Positions 45,201 to 64,000 of a stretch of DNA of 64,000 nucleotides are shown here, one piece after another. Each line of letters opens with the position of its first letter. Positions within the stretch are counted from its first letter, which is position 1. The notes below the pieces were generated by a model. It ran no database searches. It had not been told where the DNA came from and saw only the letters and a list, made by a program, of their open reading frames with translations. The position numbers were made by a program, and so were the translations under genes. Source of the DNA: Colius striatus (taxonomy: Eukaryota > Chordata > Aves > Coliiformes > Coliidae); contig NC_084771.1 of the NCBI RefSeq assembly GCF_028858725.1, positions 6,786,915 to 6,850,914 of the forward strand, read 5' to 3'.

Positions 45201-48200
45201 GCTGCTTGAGCACCTCAGCATAGCCTGCAGGGGCTAATCACAAGCTGAGAGACAGAACAAATAATTAGAAATCTGTCTCACTATTTGGCTCCCAAGCCCA
45301 GGGACACTCGCCTTCCATTGAGTCTACAGGTATTCATCTGTGGATGTTTTGTGGGATCATGGGCACAACTTTCTCCCTCCCAGGAACAAATTACTCAGAT
45401 AAAACAAGGAAAAGATACTGGTTGTGATGATTCATAAGGAAACAATTTCCTTTTCTATTTTAGCAGCATACCAGCAGGAAACTGCAGGGCAATTTGCCAG
45501 AGGGGCACAGAAAATGAGTAAGTACAAATCGTCCAGCATTTCCTGGGTGTCCAGTTCTCTCACAGCCTGAAATCTGGGAGTAGGTTTATGCTGCACAGTA
45601 TATGTAGAGTAAAGAGCTTCATCATTATCTTTAGTAAGCTTCAATACCAGGAGGAGCTCAAAGTAGCCTGGAGCTCAGTGAAGTCTCATTTACATCATGA
45701 GAAACCAGTAACTGAAGAGAAACAAATCCCCACAGTGATCCTGCTGTGTTGGTTACACTGGGAGTTGTGCACCAGCTGTTGGAGGTTTAATAAACCTTCT
45801 CTGCAGGGATGATTTCTGTCCCTGCCTCTCATGCCTGCTAGCAAACAGGGCAGATCTCCCATGGAAGGGCTGAGGCTGCGTCTGGCTCTGCAGGCAGAGG
45901 AGATGAGAGGGGAGTGTGTGTGGTCCCCAAGCCATTAAGTGGTTTCTCCCTCCTGTGAATCTTTCTGTAACACCTCTCTGTTGGTAAGGCTGTTGCACAA
46001 CTGTTTTCTCTGAGCACAGCTGTAGTACTGTGAGGATTCATTGGCATCAGATTATCCTGTGGCAGCTGAAGCTCCCCCTTTTGCCTCTGCTAGCCTTGCT
46101 CCCTATCTCAGTAAATGATCTGCAATGCCCAGAAGGATGCTACTTTGTGGTGTGTGGAAATGCTGATTTGTAACTCACGAAAATTCAGCCCTTCAGGTTT
46201 TAGCTTGGTCTCTGGCATGGGGAGCAGATTTCGGAAGGTAGTCACATTTCTGGAGGACACTAAAAACCCACTGAGCATTTCTGAGCTCCCAGAGCTGTGC
46301 TGTTTGCAGTCTCAAGCTCAGTGGATCATGAGTGGCTCCAGCACCTGAAGGGCAGGATAAGAACCATGCCTGGGCTGGGAATGGAGCTGGAGCAGCCTGG
46401 TGCCTGTGCCTTGGGGCGAGACTGGCCAGTGCTTGCCAGGGACTTGGGGATTTCATTTTAGTGTATGGGCTTTGGAAAGGAGGCATGAGCAGATGTTGTT
46501 TAATCTAGGATTGAAGTTCTGAGTATTTGTTGTTTATCTTCAGACCACCCCAATGTCCCTAGCAGTGAGAGCTACAGATTCATTCAAATCTTTTATTAGA
46601 GAACTAGATACTTGTGACCAAAAAGATCCCTGTGTAAGAAACTAGAACATCACCCCTCTGAAAGACTCCTGCCATGCCCTGGCAGCTCATCTCCAGAAGG
46701 TAACTGCATCTTGATAATAAACACTACCCAGAAGTCCTGAGGGAGAAGTAGTACTGGACTGAGTAAATGAAGACTATCATAGACCTGACACAGCAGCAGA
46801 AAGGATTCATGTTGCACAAGAAATCTTCACTCTGGCATTTACTGATTGCTGTGCCTTTGGCTTTGCAGCCTTAGCAAGTGCTCTACCAAGGCACCTTCCC
46901 AAGGCTGTGATTGCAGAGGAGTGAAACAATTCTGAGCCTGGGGAGGGTGCTGTGCTCTGAAGCTGTGGTGCTTTGCTGCAGGAGTGTGTTGGCTGCTGCT
47001 CTCCCAGCATCTGGCAAACAGCCACTGATGCTTCTGTGGAGCAGAAGCCCCCAGAAGGTCTGTTGCATGATTTCAGTTACAGGATGCTGTTCTTTTGCCA
47101 TTCCTATTTCCCCACACATACACAGTGTGTATGGGGTTTTTTAAAGTCTTCCTTTCAAATGTCTTGTCAGTGTGTATGATCCCAAAGATACACTAAGGAG
47201 AAAAGATGAAAAAAAGCTTGCTGAACAACCTGGTACAATAATCTCACTGCTTAAGGTCTTCATCCTCCTCACCATGGCAATGAAAGTCCTCGGGTGGCTC
47301 TGTAAGTCGCTTCCATGGCTTCATTGCAGTCCTGATTGTCGGGAGCAGAAAACACAGGCTGGTGTGACTAAGAGATGTAGAGATACAGCTGCCTTGAAAA
47401 CTACCCTCAGCTTTAGCAAATCTTTCTCACAATGAGCCTCTTGCACAGAGGGAAGCTATTAATTTATTATCACCTGAACTGAAAGCAAAGCAAGTTACTG
47501 GCCCATCTTTATTCACAGCTGCCATGCAACTGTAACAGCCATTTCAGCATCTTCTGAGGTAAATGTTGTTCCCTTCGTCAGAGGGAGAGAGTTTCAACTG
47601 CAAAGATAAGCTGATGGCACCAGCCCTGTGGTGCATCTCTGCTTTCATAGGAGATCTCCAACCGATGACTCTTAATTACAGGAAGATTTTAGGGTTCAGG
47701 TCCACAAATCAGTTTAGGCTGGTCTAAGCCTGATGTCCTGTGTCAGCAAGACACATCCCTGACCTGTGTCCCTAACAGGCACTGTCTTTTTTCACTGAGA
47801 TTATACCCTGTCAATTAGCACAAAAGAACAGAATAGAAAGGGAAAATAGTTCCCCAGGCCTGGTACTTGGCAGTAAATTTTGTGTACAAAAAGGAAATGC
47901 CTGTCTGAGTTTTAAGTGTTCATATTCTTAAGCTAACAAAGAGAGGTTCCTGGTATCCCTCCTCTGCAGCCATTCATTTACCTCTGAGAAAGGTTTGGCT
48001 TCTGTTCTTGCCAAGCTAATTAGTGAAACAGACACAGAACATTAACGTGCATTCAAATTCCAGGCATTCTACCATCAAACACATTTAGAAAAAAAGGTTT
48101 GAAAGAGACATCCACCTGATCCCCATGGCCACTCAGGGTAAGTGCCTCAGCCTAGGGAGAGAAGCACAGGGCACTTTTTCAATTTGGAGTTTCCTGACTG

Positions 48201-49180
48201 AGACACCCGCTAGGACAGGAAAAAAACGGAAAGAAAACGGACAGGACTTGAGTTCCAGGTTGGATAAGCCCCAAATACAGGAATTAACCTATCATCCATT
48301 GTAATTAAACATCACTGCCATGAGCAAGGTCCTGCCAGGGAGGCTGATGAACAAAGCCTTTGGGCAGGCTTTCCCGAAGTCCTGGTACTGGCCTTGGCAC
48401 CAAGGAGGATGGCACTGAGCTGACCCAAGGCTTTAGAATCCTGTTCTGCATTTCCTGTGGGAAAGGCCTTTAGCAGCAGCCTTTTGCTTGGCATCTGTGT
48501 TCTTGCCCCCTGGGAGACTCCTGCACTGTGTGGGTTTTTTTCTCTTTGATGTCAGATGCTTTGCAGGTGTGGTTACGTGTCTCAGGGTTTCAGGAGTGGG
48601 CTGGGTGCAGTAATGTGTGCAGGGGGTAACCCCTAAGCCCTTGAGCCTCTTCTCCCCTAACCCTGCTCCTTTCACCCCATCCCAGGCAGTTTCTTGGAAA
48701 GCTGAGAGGTGGGGTAAGCAGCAGCAGCAGACTGTTGGACAATAGGTGCCTATTCTCCTTAGCAAAAGGTTACAAAAGCAAGAAAGGGTTTCATAATTTT
48801 CACTCTCACATCTGGAAGGGGAGGAACCCTACAGAACTATGATTTAGATCAGTCCCTCAAGCAAGAAAGTCGAACAGAAGCAGGAAATCAGCATTCCTGA
48901 AACCTCTCCTTGTACCAGACGTACCTCAGCTTCAGAGAGGGCTAACAGCCTCTCATCTGTTCTGGCAGGTACTGAACAGCTGAGCAACACCTGGAGAGAA
49001 ACCCGAGTTTCAAAAGTATTTTGGAACTTTTGAAACAATCCTGTGGCAAGGAGAGAACATTTACACCCTGGCTTGGGAGAGGTACCAACCACTGCAGAAA
49101 TCTCACTCCCTGACAGGCATGAGGATGCAGCATTGCTGCTCCTGAAGAGATGTGACACACATCACCCCCTGCCTCTGTGC
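42295..49180. other. Intergenic, no feature recognised
   Basis: About 6.9 kb without supportable exons, RNA genes or recognisable repeats. Frames up to about 119 codons around 43100-43600 are low-complexity and lack splice context. Confidence 0.5.
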
Positions 49181-49185
49181 AGTTT

Positions 49186-49403
49186 AAGTTCTATTTAGGA
49201 AAAACTTCTTTACTGTGCAGGTGATGGAGTCCTGGCACAGGCTGCTCAGGGAGGGTGTGGAGGCCCCTTCTCTGGAGGTTTTCAAGACCCATCTGGTTGT
49301 GTTCCTGAGTGACCTGATCTAGGTTGACCTGCTTTAGCAGGGGGCTGGACTAGATGATCTTTAGAGGTCCCTTCCAACCCCTACCATTCTATGATTCTGT
49401 GAC
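49186..49403 (+). repeat. CR1 LINE 3' fragment, sense
   Basis: This is a well-preserved CR1 3' end: AGGAAAAACTTCTTTACTGT, GGAGTCCTGGCACAGGCTGC, CTCTGGAGGTTTTCAAGACC, GGACTAGATGATCTTTAGAG, GTCCCTTCCAACC and a terminal ATTCTATGATTCTGTGA. Typical target-site details are not clear. Confidence 0.93.
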
Positions 49404-49404
49404 A

Positions 49405-52400
49405 GCTTAGGAGCATTTACTGTGCTCACTAATAATACATGCTTTTTCTTTCTTTTTGAGAACCTAATCTTTTTCTTTGTTACAATTTTGTGCTTTTTCC
49501 TTAAGCTGCATTAAGCAGGAATTTGACAGAAGCTCAGTATTTTCCTGGAGACAAGAGGTAAAGGCTGGTGTGCAGGTGGATTCCCAGGCTGGGGCTGGGT
49601 GGATGCACACCCACCCCTGCACCCTGGAGCACTCTGTGTGAGGGGGCTCCAGGCACCCAGGGCAGAGGGGGAGAGTTGGTGATTGGAGGGAGACCAGAGA
49701 ACTCTGAACCAACAAGAGGTGCTACACCTTAATGTATTCCTATTTCTGCACACTCCTGAGCTTGTTCCCCAGTCCCAGTTCCTGAAGAGTCCAGTCTAAA
49801 ATCCAGAGCAGCAATGGTACAAAACCCACCCACTGGAGCTGCTGCCGGAGAAAGGCAGCAGAGGGTGAAGCCTTGTGCCCACCCTGCTCTGAGCATGGAG
49901 CTCTGGCTGGCTCCTTGGTGAGGAGAAGGGGCAGGGACTGGCCAGTGCCTGACTTTGTTCCTGGTTTAAGCTCCCTGGTTTCTTTTGGATATCTGATCTT
50001 TTAAGAAACAACCTACAATATGAAAGAAATGCCTTTACTTTTTTTAACCTTTTTATTTAAAGGCAACAGAATACTGACACTCACTGAAGAGGAAACTTTA
50101 CCCAGCAGTGAAATGCACATTAGTGAGCCTTAACTTTGCACTGTGGGACTGTTTCTATTTGAGTTGACAACATATTGCAGACAAGACAGCCAAAGTTTGC
50201 ACATGTTGTATGTTTTGCCCGATAACTGAAGGCAGGAGCAGCCTTCACAGAGGATGCTGCCTGGCTGTATTATACAGCCATGTGCTAACTGGGTGGTTTA
50301 TGAGTTTATTCCTTGCCTGGTCTGTTTAGGATTCTGTACCAGTGAGGGAAGAAATGGAAAATTACTACCTTGCCTACAATTGTTACAGAAGTCTAAGTCT
50401 CTAAGCAGTTCTGTATTGTATTCTTTCTGTATTGTTTGATCTCAGGTTCAGAGATCACTCCTCAGTGCTCTTGTTTAGCTCCTCAGACCTGAGATTTCGA
50501 GGCTGCAATTTTCTCAAGCGCTGCATTTTGGTAAGATGCTCAAGCCCCTGAACTATGTGTTTGTTTTTGCTCTTGCTTGAAGGTGTAGAGGTGCCAATGT
50601 AGTGCTGCATAACTACATGTCTGAACCATGGTGTTTTTCCAGCACCTGAAGGCCAACCCTTCAGGAAAGTCCCAGCACGGCTCAGCAAACCTGAGGCTTT
50701 GCACAACACTGAAAAATGCTCCTCTTCATTTCAGCTTGGTTAAGTCATTCCTCTCTTGCTACAGCATTTCCCCTGAAGCATTTCTCCAAGCCTGTGGCAG
50801 TTGCTCCTTATCACTGTTGCCTCCTTTAAGCAAGATCTTTACTCTAAAAGGAAGGTGTCTGGACTTTTCCTCCAGTCAATCACGTTTCTCCACATTATGT
50901 ATTAATCCTGTTTTTTGCGCTGCTTGGGGGGGAAGTTAGGTGTGAAACAACCAGGATTGCCTCTGGAGCTCTTTTTGGAGGGGGTGCCACACTTGCCCTG
51001 TGCTGTTCCCTTGGTGGCAAGGCAAGTTCAACTTATAAATTAAAAAGAGTGATAATCTGTAATGTGGTATCTGAATTCTTTAGACCTCCTGGGGAAATGC
51101 CATTTGGAGTGTGCATTTGTTTGGAATATTATCATTTCATAACCTCTTTTGACTGAACTGGCTGTAAACTAAACATGCAATGCTTCAGAGTGAGTGGCAG
51201 TACCCCCCTGCCTCCTTTCCTGACTGTTTTTGCTCTGCTGCCATTTGATTACAAACACAGAGCAATGTGCTGCTCCAAGCCCTCCCAACGTCCACCAAAT
51301 CCCATCTTTGAAAAGGCTTTTGCCTGTGTCCTCCCCTTGACCATGCTGCTGGTGTGCCTGGCTTTGGGGCTGCTCAGAAGCCCACCGTGCTCTGCTCCAG
51401 CCCTGGCTGCCCCAGGCAAAGCTGCACCTGTGGCCTGGAGAAGCCTCTGCACATGCTGCATGGGACAAGGGTCAAGGCAAAATGCTGGCAGAGCATGGGG
51501 CAATGCAGGAGGAGATTGCTATTGATGCTTGGCCATCTTTTTTCCCCCATCCAGAAGGTGGGGAAAATGCACAGAGATCTTTCCCAGCTGACTAGGTGAG
51601 CTCAGAGGTTTCCTGGCCTTGACACATCCGTTAACAGCTGCCCACAGATACACTTCCCACCACATGAAAGTCACCTGGTGAGTTACTTGGACCCAGTTAG
51701 AGCTTGGAAGGACATTGCAGTTGTTGTCAGCTTCTCTACATGACCACCCTTTGCTGGCTTATGCAACTTCTGGCTTTGTCAGAGCTGCACAGAGGGACAA
51801 AGTTTTGAAGTGAATGTGTTTCTTACCACTACTTTTGAGTCTCATCTTCATTCCTCACTCCCTTTGGTACGTGAGTCATTCCAGCAAACCTATCATACCT
51901 TTAAATTAATCAGGCCTGTAAAGGGAAGAGAGATAATGAGCCATTACAGGATGCCATTGTTTAAAAGCCAGGAAAAAGTACAGCAAATGTTAAGCTGATG
52001 CCCAGGTTCTCCTCACCTTGTCAAACTGTCCAGATCTCAGGCTTCTCCTCCTTAGCTCCTGATGGGTGAGGTGCAAATGAGAGATTTCCTTGCCTCCTGG
52101 TCTCAGACACCTCCCTAGGCGCTCAAAGTGACAGTGGTTCTGTTGCAATATCTTGCCTGCAGAGTTTTGAACAAATGAATGAATGTTGAACGTTCTGTCA
52201 AAGACAATAAGGCTCCTTGTGACCTCAGTGAAAGATGGATTCAAGAGCAGTTTTTGCAGGGTCTCACTTGAACTCTGTCCCTGTTTACTGTTTCTGTACC
52301 TTCACAGGCAGGCTAAAAGCAATATACCCTGGCTGGTGCACCTAAGAGGAAGCTGTGGTCAGAGATGGAGACACATGTGCAAGGAAACAGTTGTGTGTAT

Positions 52401-55400
52401 ATCACACACACAAACTCACTTATCCCTTCCACTGATTGTCAAGTAAGTCTCTCTTATTAGCGATGAGTTTTTCATTAAGGAAAACACAGTTGGATAGTTG
52501 GTTGGTTTTTTTCTGTCCTGTACTCCTAAAGAAGAACTAAAGAGCTTCCTAAGAGAAAAACATACCCTGGGGGGCCTTAAAGGCTTGGTGGCTTTGGGAC
52601 ACAAGAGACTACCCCAGCAAAGGAAGCAGCATTCTCCAGAGGATGTCAGAGGGATTGGTGATGCTGTCGTGCTCTGAAGGACAGAGGATGGCCAGCCCAC
52701 GCTGGAGCACTCACAGGCACAGGTAGGAACTGGCAGACTCTCACTGTTACCCGCTGTTTTTTCATACCACAGTGGGCATCACGTGGCCAGCTCTCAGGTG
52801 GGAACTGAACAGGCTGTTAGTGGCATTCTGTGTGATTTCAAGGAGGAAAAGGGAAAAAAAATAAACTAAAAAATCAAGGCTGAATGCAGACCCCAGTGGC
52901 ACTGCCAGACAATCCCCATCAGCTCGGGAGAGGACGCATTTACAATGTCATATCGGTTTTCTTTGTTCTGTGACCTACGCCTTCCAGCTGAAAATTCGAG
53001 AGCTATCAAATCTGTTTCAAAGCTTTTCCTTTCAGGCCGCTCTGAAGTTCCATTATTAGTAGTTATTACATACTTGCCATTTCTATTTTGAATAATCAAG
53101 TCTAAATTGTAACTGTCCACAGAAAATCATATGCAATTGCTCTTGCATTGTGGCTCTTTTCTTGTTTCTACTATTGAAGCCCATTTTGTAAAACTCACCC
53201 CTCCACCCACTCGCTGGTGATGAGTGTCAGTGCTGTGTAGAATAAATGCTAACGGCAGGCTTTAATCTGAAATCATGTGTTTGAAAGCACCGTCCTCACT
53301 CAGATGGGCAGCTGAGCTAGGTCATACTCTGACCCCAAGGAGATTGTGCCTGAATATCATTAGGAGATTAGTTTGCACTTCCCAGTTCCTTCCACCTGGA
53401 TTTTAATTCAACTTAGGATAGCAGACGAATTTAAAATCTGGTTGTAGTTTGTTTTAAACGTGATCTCACCAGTAGTTTAGAAACATGGCCTCTTTATCCC
53501 AGGTCAGGAAAGCCTCTGCGGGGTGCTGCCGAGTAGCCCCGTCCAGAGGGACATTTGTAGTCACGGTAGCGACCGACCTCAGAAGGAACAAGATGAGGAG
53601 GAGCCGTCTGGTGCAGAAGACCTTGCCCTGCAGTTCAGAAATGATTCATTCAATTCTGCCTGCTGCCACCTTAGGCAAACCTGAGCTGGGTTTTTAAACG
53701 TGTGTCTCAGCAGCGAGGAGCCAGTGACCTACACATTGCCTGGCTGTGCACACTAAACTGAAGATGCAGGTATAAGGCTTGGTAATGGATATTTCAGGGA
53801 CTCAGCTATACCTTTGGTGCCTTGCAATCTGATGGTGGTAATGGCTTAGATACCAGTATTTGAGAGCAAAAGGAAGAGTTCTTGCAGCTCGTAAGTTACA
53901 ATGCCTCTGATCCCTGTGTATCTGTGGTATTATTAATTCCTCTGTCTGGGAGGCATCTAGCCCTCCAGGAAACAAAAAGACCTTCTGACATTTAAAAGTA
54001 AGACACAAGATGGTGTGGGTGGGTGATGCTCTGCTGTGTCACTCGGACAGTGACTGGCATCAGGGACCAGTGAGAGCCTGTGTGCAGCTCACTGAGTGTG
54101 GAAGGGCAACAACAGCTACTAGGGAAGCGTTCAGAGGGAGTGGGGTGGAGGAAACAAACTGCTCCTGGTCAATTCTCTGCCTCTTCCCTCAAAACCGAGC
54201 AGAGAGGCTGCAACCCAGAGCAAGAGGGAAAGCAGGAGCAGCAGCGGGCATCCTGATTCTTGCCTATCCTCAATCCAGACACCAAGCAAATGGTAAGGCA
54301 TAAGTGGGCAATAATGAGACCAAAAGCAGGCAGTAGCACAGGGAAGAGTCTCTGTCGCCAGCCAGAAAGGCTACTAAGGATTGCTGTTGTACAAAGGAAA
54401 GTCAGATGCAGTAATTGTGGTGAATCAAGTCTTAATTCCTCAACCTGTGAGTGTGAGTGTTTCAAGAGGTTCTGGCATATACCTGTAATTAAATAATTTG
54501 TACCTGGAGAAAGAACATGCCTGGGACTTCTCTGGAAATTTGATTAGACTAAACTAATAGCTTTCATCTTTGAACATTCTTGCAGTTATAGAGCCAGTAA
54601 TAGTATGTGCCAGGCAAGAAATATGAGAGGATAATGAAATGGCTTTTCAGATGCATGGGAATCTCACACTAGTGATGAGAATGACTTCAGGTGAAAAAGA
54701 AAAAAGCCAAAGACTACCAGATCATCCTGTTGTGATGATAATAAATGTACAGCATGTCTCTTCTACAGCCCTCAAGCAAGAAAATCCATATAGCAAATAG
54801 AAGACATCATTCTGCTTCTGCTGGAAGCAACTAGTTTTACCTCAGGTTTGAACCGGAGTAGCTCTGAGACCCTGGGAAGCAATAAATAAAACATTTTGAG
54901 GAAAGAACTGGATCCCTGGAAACACACACATTAAGCATACATATATTTGCTCCTGCAGGATATCCTGTCTCTATCTAGGCTCTCTTTTTCCCTTGTCTGC
55001 TAGGAAGATCTTTACTGATTTCTCTAAAAGCCTCACTGTCTGATGAGCTGCAAGCTGGGGTGCTCAGTCTGCTTCATGGCAAACATATACCCCCAAACCT
55101 GAAACTAAAATATCAGTCTTTAGATTATCATCATTGTTCACTTGCCCTGACAGAGGCTGTTCCTGTGGCTGGAGACCAGGGTGCAACTCGAGCCAGAAGG
55201 AGGGATCTGGGCAGGACGCGGGGAGCGTCAGGAGCATAGGGGCTGATCACCCCTGTCCAGTGCACAGCTCTGGGGCTGCCAGCAGCTTCAGCCCTGGGCA
55301 GCACAGGAAAGGGACATGTCAGGTTACCTCTTCCCAGCACCACTTCAGCTTTCCAGGATTTGGAACTGAACAAGGGTGCTTCTTGTTACTGGTTTTTAAT

Positions 55401-56820
55401 TCTTAGTAGCAACAGCTACTGGAGAGGAGTCCATCTTCTCAGAGAAGAGTTGGGGACAGTGACTGCTTGCTCAGGTAGCAGCAGAAAGTGTGAACTTAAT
55501 GCCACAGAGAACAGGACTACCAATGGCTGCTTGTGAAATAGGACTGGGCTCTTGAAACCTTAGACTCCACATAAATTGGAATTATTGGCTTCACACGTCA
55601 GACAGTGGCCTTTTTTCCTGTAAACAAAATGCTGAATCTTGCAGGAGGCACATTCTGTGTGTCCCATGTCCCTCCTGTGTGTTTCCCCTGCCTGGGAGCC
55701 AGTCCTGAGCTTGGAGTGACATGGCCAGAGTGCTGCCAGGCAAGAAATGGGCTCTAGGGAAGGAGCCATTGGCAGGATCGGGAGACTACAGAGGCAACTG
55801 GTTGTGGGCAGCAAACACAAACCCTTCTTTCTCTTTTTTTCAATAAGGTGTGAGTGACACAGCCTGCAAAACGAGAAGGACAATAATATCTGGTTTAAAA
55901 ATATGTCATCTAAAATCTCTGTCTGAAACCTAAACTGTTGTCTTTTTTTCACTTTTCTGTGTCAGCATCTGTCAAGAGGAACCCAAGTGGGAAAAATACT
56001 CCTCTGAGAGCAATCTATCAGTGCTGAAAACCCATGAGGAGCCCCATTTCAGAAATTCGGGCTTGGAGAGCTTTGTGAGCATTTTCTTTCCTTTTTCATT
56101 GAATTGTGCTGCCAGCAGCTCTGCACACACAGATGCTCCGGACCAGACCAGGCAGCCAAGGGACCCACCCGGTCTGGTTGTGTGCCTACAGCCCTGCAGC
56201 CTGGCAGCTGGGCAGCCTCTGCTCCTCTGTGGTTGCCACATCCTCCCAAGGCTGCTGTGGGTGCCGCAGCTCTGCCCATCCCTGCCCAAGGACTTGATCT
56301 GAAGCCCAGAGATGTCAACACAAAGATCCCCATTGAGCTTGCTGGGCTTTGAATCAGGCTTTTCAACAGTCCCCTTTCAGAAAGGTGGCACAAGCACTAA
56401 CTTTCCATAACAGCTGGTCTGGGAGTGAATGTGGGGAGGAGATCAGCCTTTCAGCCTCAGCATGTTTGTGTTCTGGCAACCTACACAGCAGAAAAAAACC
56501 TGATGTATTATTCTAGCTCCTATTAATGACCTTTAAGACCAGCCAAATCTCTTAGGAGAGAGGAGAATCTTTTTCCTTTGTCAGAATGCACTGCTCATTT
56601 TCCAGAGGAAAGTGACAACTTACACTACATGTATCGAGCATCCTATCTGCTGTTTCTTACACTTTTAAAATGAAAGAATAATGTGAAACTTGTAAGCAGC
56701 TCCTTCACTCTGCCAGAATGCCACAGAGGAACACCTCAGTTGTTATTCCTACAGAGTTTTCTCCGTGCTGGAAACTCCTATCTTTGCCTGGACCTCTCTT
56801 TTGAGGGTCTATTAAAGCGT
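49405..56820. other. Intergenic, no gene recognised
   Basis: About 7.4 kb with no exon, RNA gene or repeat that I can support. A short alternating CACA patch occurs near 52400-52412. Confidence 0.5.
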
Positions 56821-56849
56821 GTGCGAACCTGGGGGACAGAGCTCAGTCA

Positions 56850-57520
56850 AATGCTGATCGCTAACCCGCGCTGTCTCCAGCCGCGTGTGCGGGAGTCCCC
56901 GCGCGTTCCCAGGGAGAGGCGGCTGCGGCCACCGGCACCGCCTCGGTCAGGAACGACGGACCCCGTGTTTTTAAGGACACCCCCAGGGAGACATCTCTCC
57001 CTCCCTCCCCCAGGCTGCCGGTGCAGCACCGGCTGTCTCAAGCCCCGCGGGCGGGGGCGGTCCGGACCCCCAGCACGGAGTGCACGCGGGGGATGTGCGG
57101 GAGCGGGGGGGGTTGAGTAGCGGCCGTGACGGGGCTTTTCATGAATGGAGCTGAGCCCCCGCCCCCCGGCCCGCCCCCCCCGCGGCTCCGTGCCCGCGCG
57201 GCTGCACGTGCCCGCGCTCCCGTCCCGTCCCGTCGGGTGCCGTCGGGGGTCCCGGCGCAGCCGCTGCCGCCCGCGGGTAAGTGACCGTCTTTCTCTCCGC
57301 GGGCGTTTTGCCGGGGTGGGCGCCGTCCGGGATGCCCCTGTGAACCGCGACCCCCATCCCGGGCTCCGTCCGGCCGCGGTCCTCCGCAGCTCCGGGGCCG
57401 GCGGGAGCGTTCAGCCGTCCGCGGGGACCTGGCGCGGGGAGAAGTTGCGTCGAGGTGGGCTGTTCCTCGCTGGTCCTTCGGGTTGTATGGAGTTACGAGC
57501 ACCGCGGGGTCGGCTCTTGC
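56850..57520 (+). promoter_or_regulatory. GPR83: CpG island, probable GPR83 promoter and first exon
   Basis: About 670 bases of dense CpG sequence include GC boxes (GGGCGGGGGCGG around 57049-57060) and CCGTC-type short repeats at about 57220-57237. A consensus donor GTAAGT begins at 57277, giving a natural first exon ending at 57276. The next gene on this strand is GPR83, whose ATG lies 3.25 kb downstream, so a mostly non-coding first exon here is the simplest reading. The minus strand could also use the island. No TATA box is visible. Confidence 0.5.
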
Positions 57521-57751
57521 TGCGTGGAACCGTGTGTGGTATTTCCACCCATCGCGAAAACCTGCGTTTAAACACCCCCTCCCTCAGGAAAAGAGGTGAG
57601 GTCTCTCTGCTGCACCTACGGTCTTGTCCGAGCAGCAGCCAGTGCCGAGAGCCTCAACAGCTGCTGACAGCAATGTTTTACAGAAAGACCCGAGGAGAAA
57701 TTCTGCATTAGAAAATCAGGTTACAGCTCCATCACGTTCAGCTGTTCCGTT

Positions 57752-57898
57752 CAACCTGGGGTCCCCAGGGCAGTGGGCACAGCACCAAGCCTGCTGAGCT
57801 CAAGGAGCACCTGAACAAGGTAGCGTTAGGTAGTCCTGGAAGGAGCAGGGAGTTGGATTCAATGATTCTTCCAACTCCAGAAACTGTGATTCTATAAC
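57752..57898 (+). repeat. CR1-type 3' fragment, sense
   Basis: A diverged CR1 3' end: GGGCACAGCACCAAGCCTGC, GAGCTCAAGGAGCACCTGAA, GGAGTTGGATTCAATGATTC, TTCCAACTCCAG and a terminal TGTGATTCTATAA. It lies in the putative first intron of GPR83. Confidence 0.75.
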
Positions 57899-57899
57899 T

Positions 57900-64000
<6,101 letters not shown>

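Noticed and set aside
57038-57711. Open frames of 154 (minus) and 188 (plus) codons in the second CpG island
   Set aside because: Low-complexity Arg/Pro/Gly/Ala translations expected from GC-rich sequence. The plus frame also crosses the consensus donor at 57277.

Overview
The window looks like a piece of a bird chromosome. Multi-exon vertebrate genes are separated by long non-coding stretches, the interspersed repeats I can recognise are all short 3' fragments of CR1-type LINEs (the dominant avian family), and GC-rich CpG islands lie in an otherwise moderate-GC background. No bacterial, phage or plasmid features are present. I cannot name the species.

Layout on the + strand. (1) Positions 1-629 hold the end of a hephaestin-family gene, most likely HEPHL1. 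This is a possible 8-base remnant of one exon, then the terminal coding exon with the transmembrane segment and conserved basic tail, followed by a 3' UTR with a poly(A) signal near 1804. (2) Positions 1.8-20.3 kb are non-coding as far as I can see, with one weak secreted- or membrane-peptide-like exon candidate at 9649-9840. (3) Positions 20.9-26.7 kb hold a complete four-exon class A GPCR of 418 residues, the GPR83-like paralogue (GPR83L). Its intron 2 carries a CR1 fragment and another lies in its 3' flank. (4) Positions 27-56.8 kb are a gene desert containing two more CR1 fragments. Inside it is a CpG island (33.1-33.7 kb) with a nine-copy GC minisatellite and a strong CTCF-like site. (5) Positions 56.8-57.5 kb are a second CpG island ending in a good splice donor, probably the promoter and first exon of the downstream gene. 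(6) Positions 60.5 kb to the end hold the first three coding exons of a second GPCR, which looks like the orthologue of mammalian GPR83. Its last exon lies beyond the window.

The two receptors form a head-to-tail tandem pair. Intron positions and phases are identical (0, 0, 2), exons 2 and 3 have identical lengths (126 and 134 bases), and both keep the GPR83-type DRH in place of DRY. Their extracellular N-termini, introns and promoters have diverged. HEPHL1 is a copper-dependent ferroxidase and shares no pathway with the receptors; it is useful here as a synteny anchor. The best leads are the receptor duplication, an abnormally weak splice donor in GPR83 intron 2, the CTCF/G-tract CpG island between the two paralogues, and the apparent absence of PANX1 from the interval.
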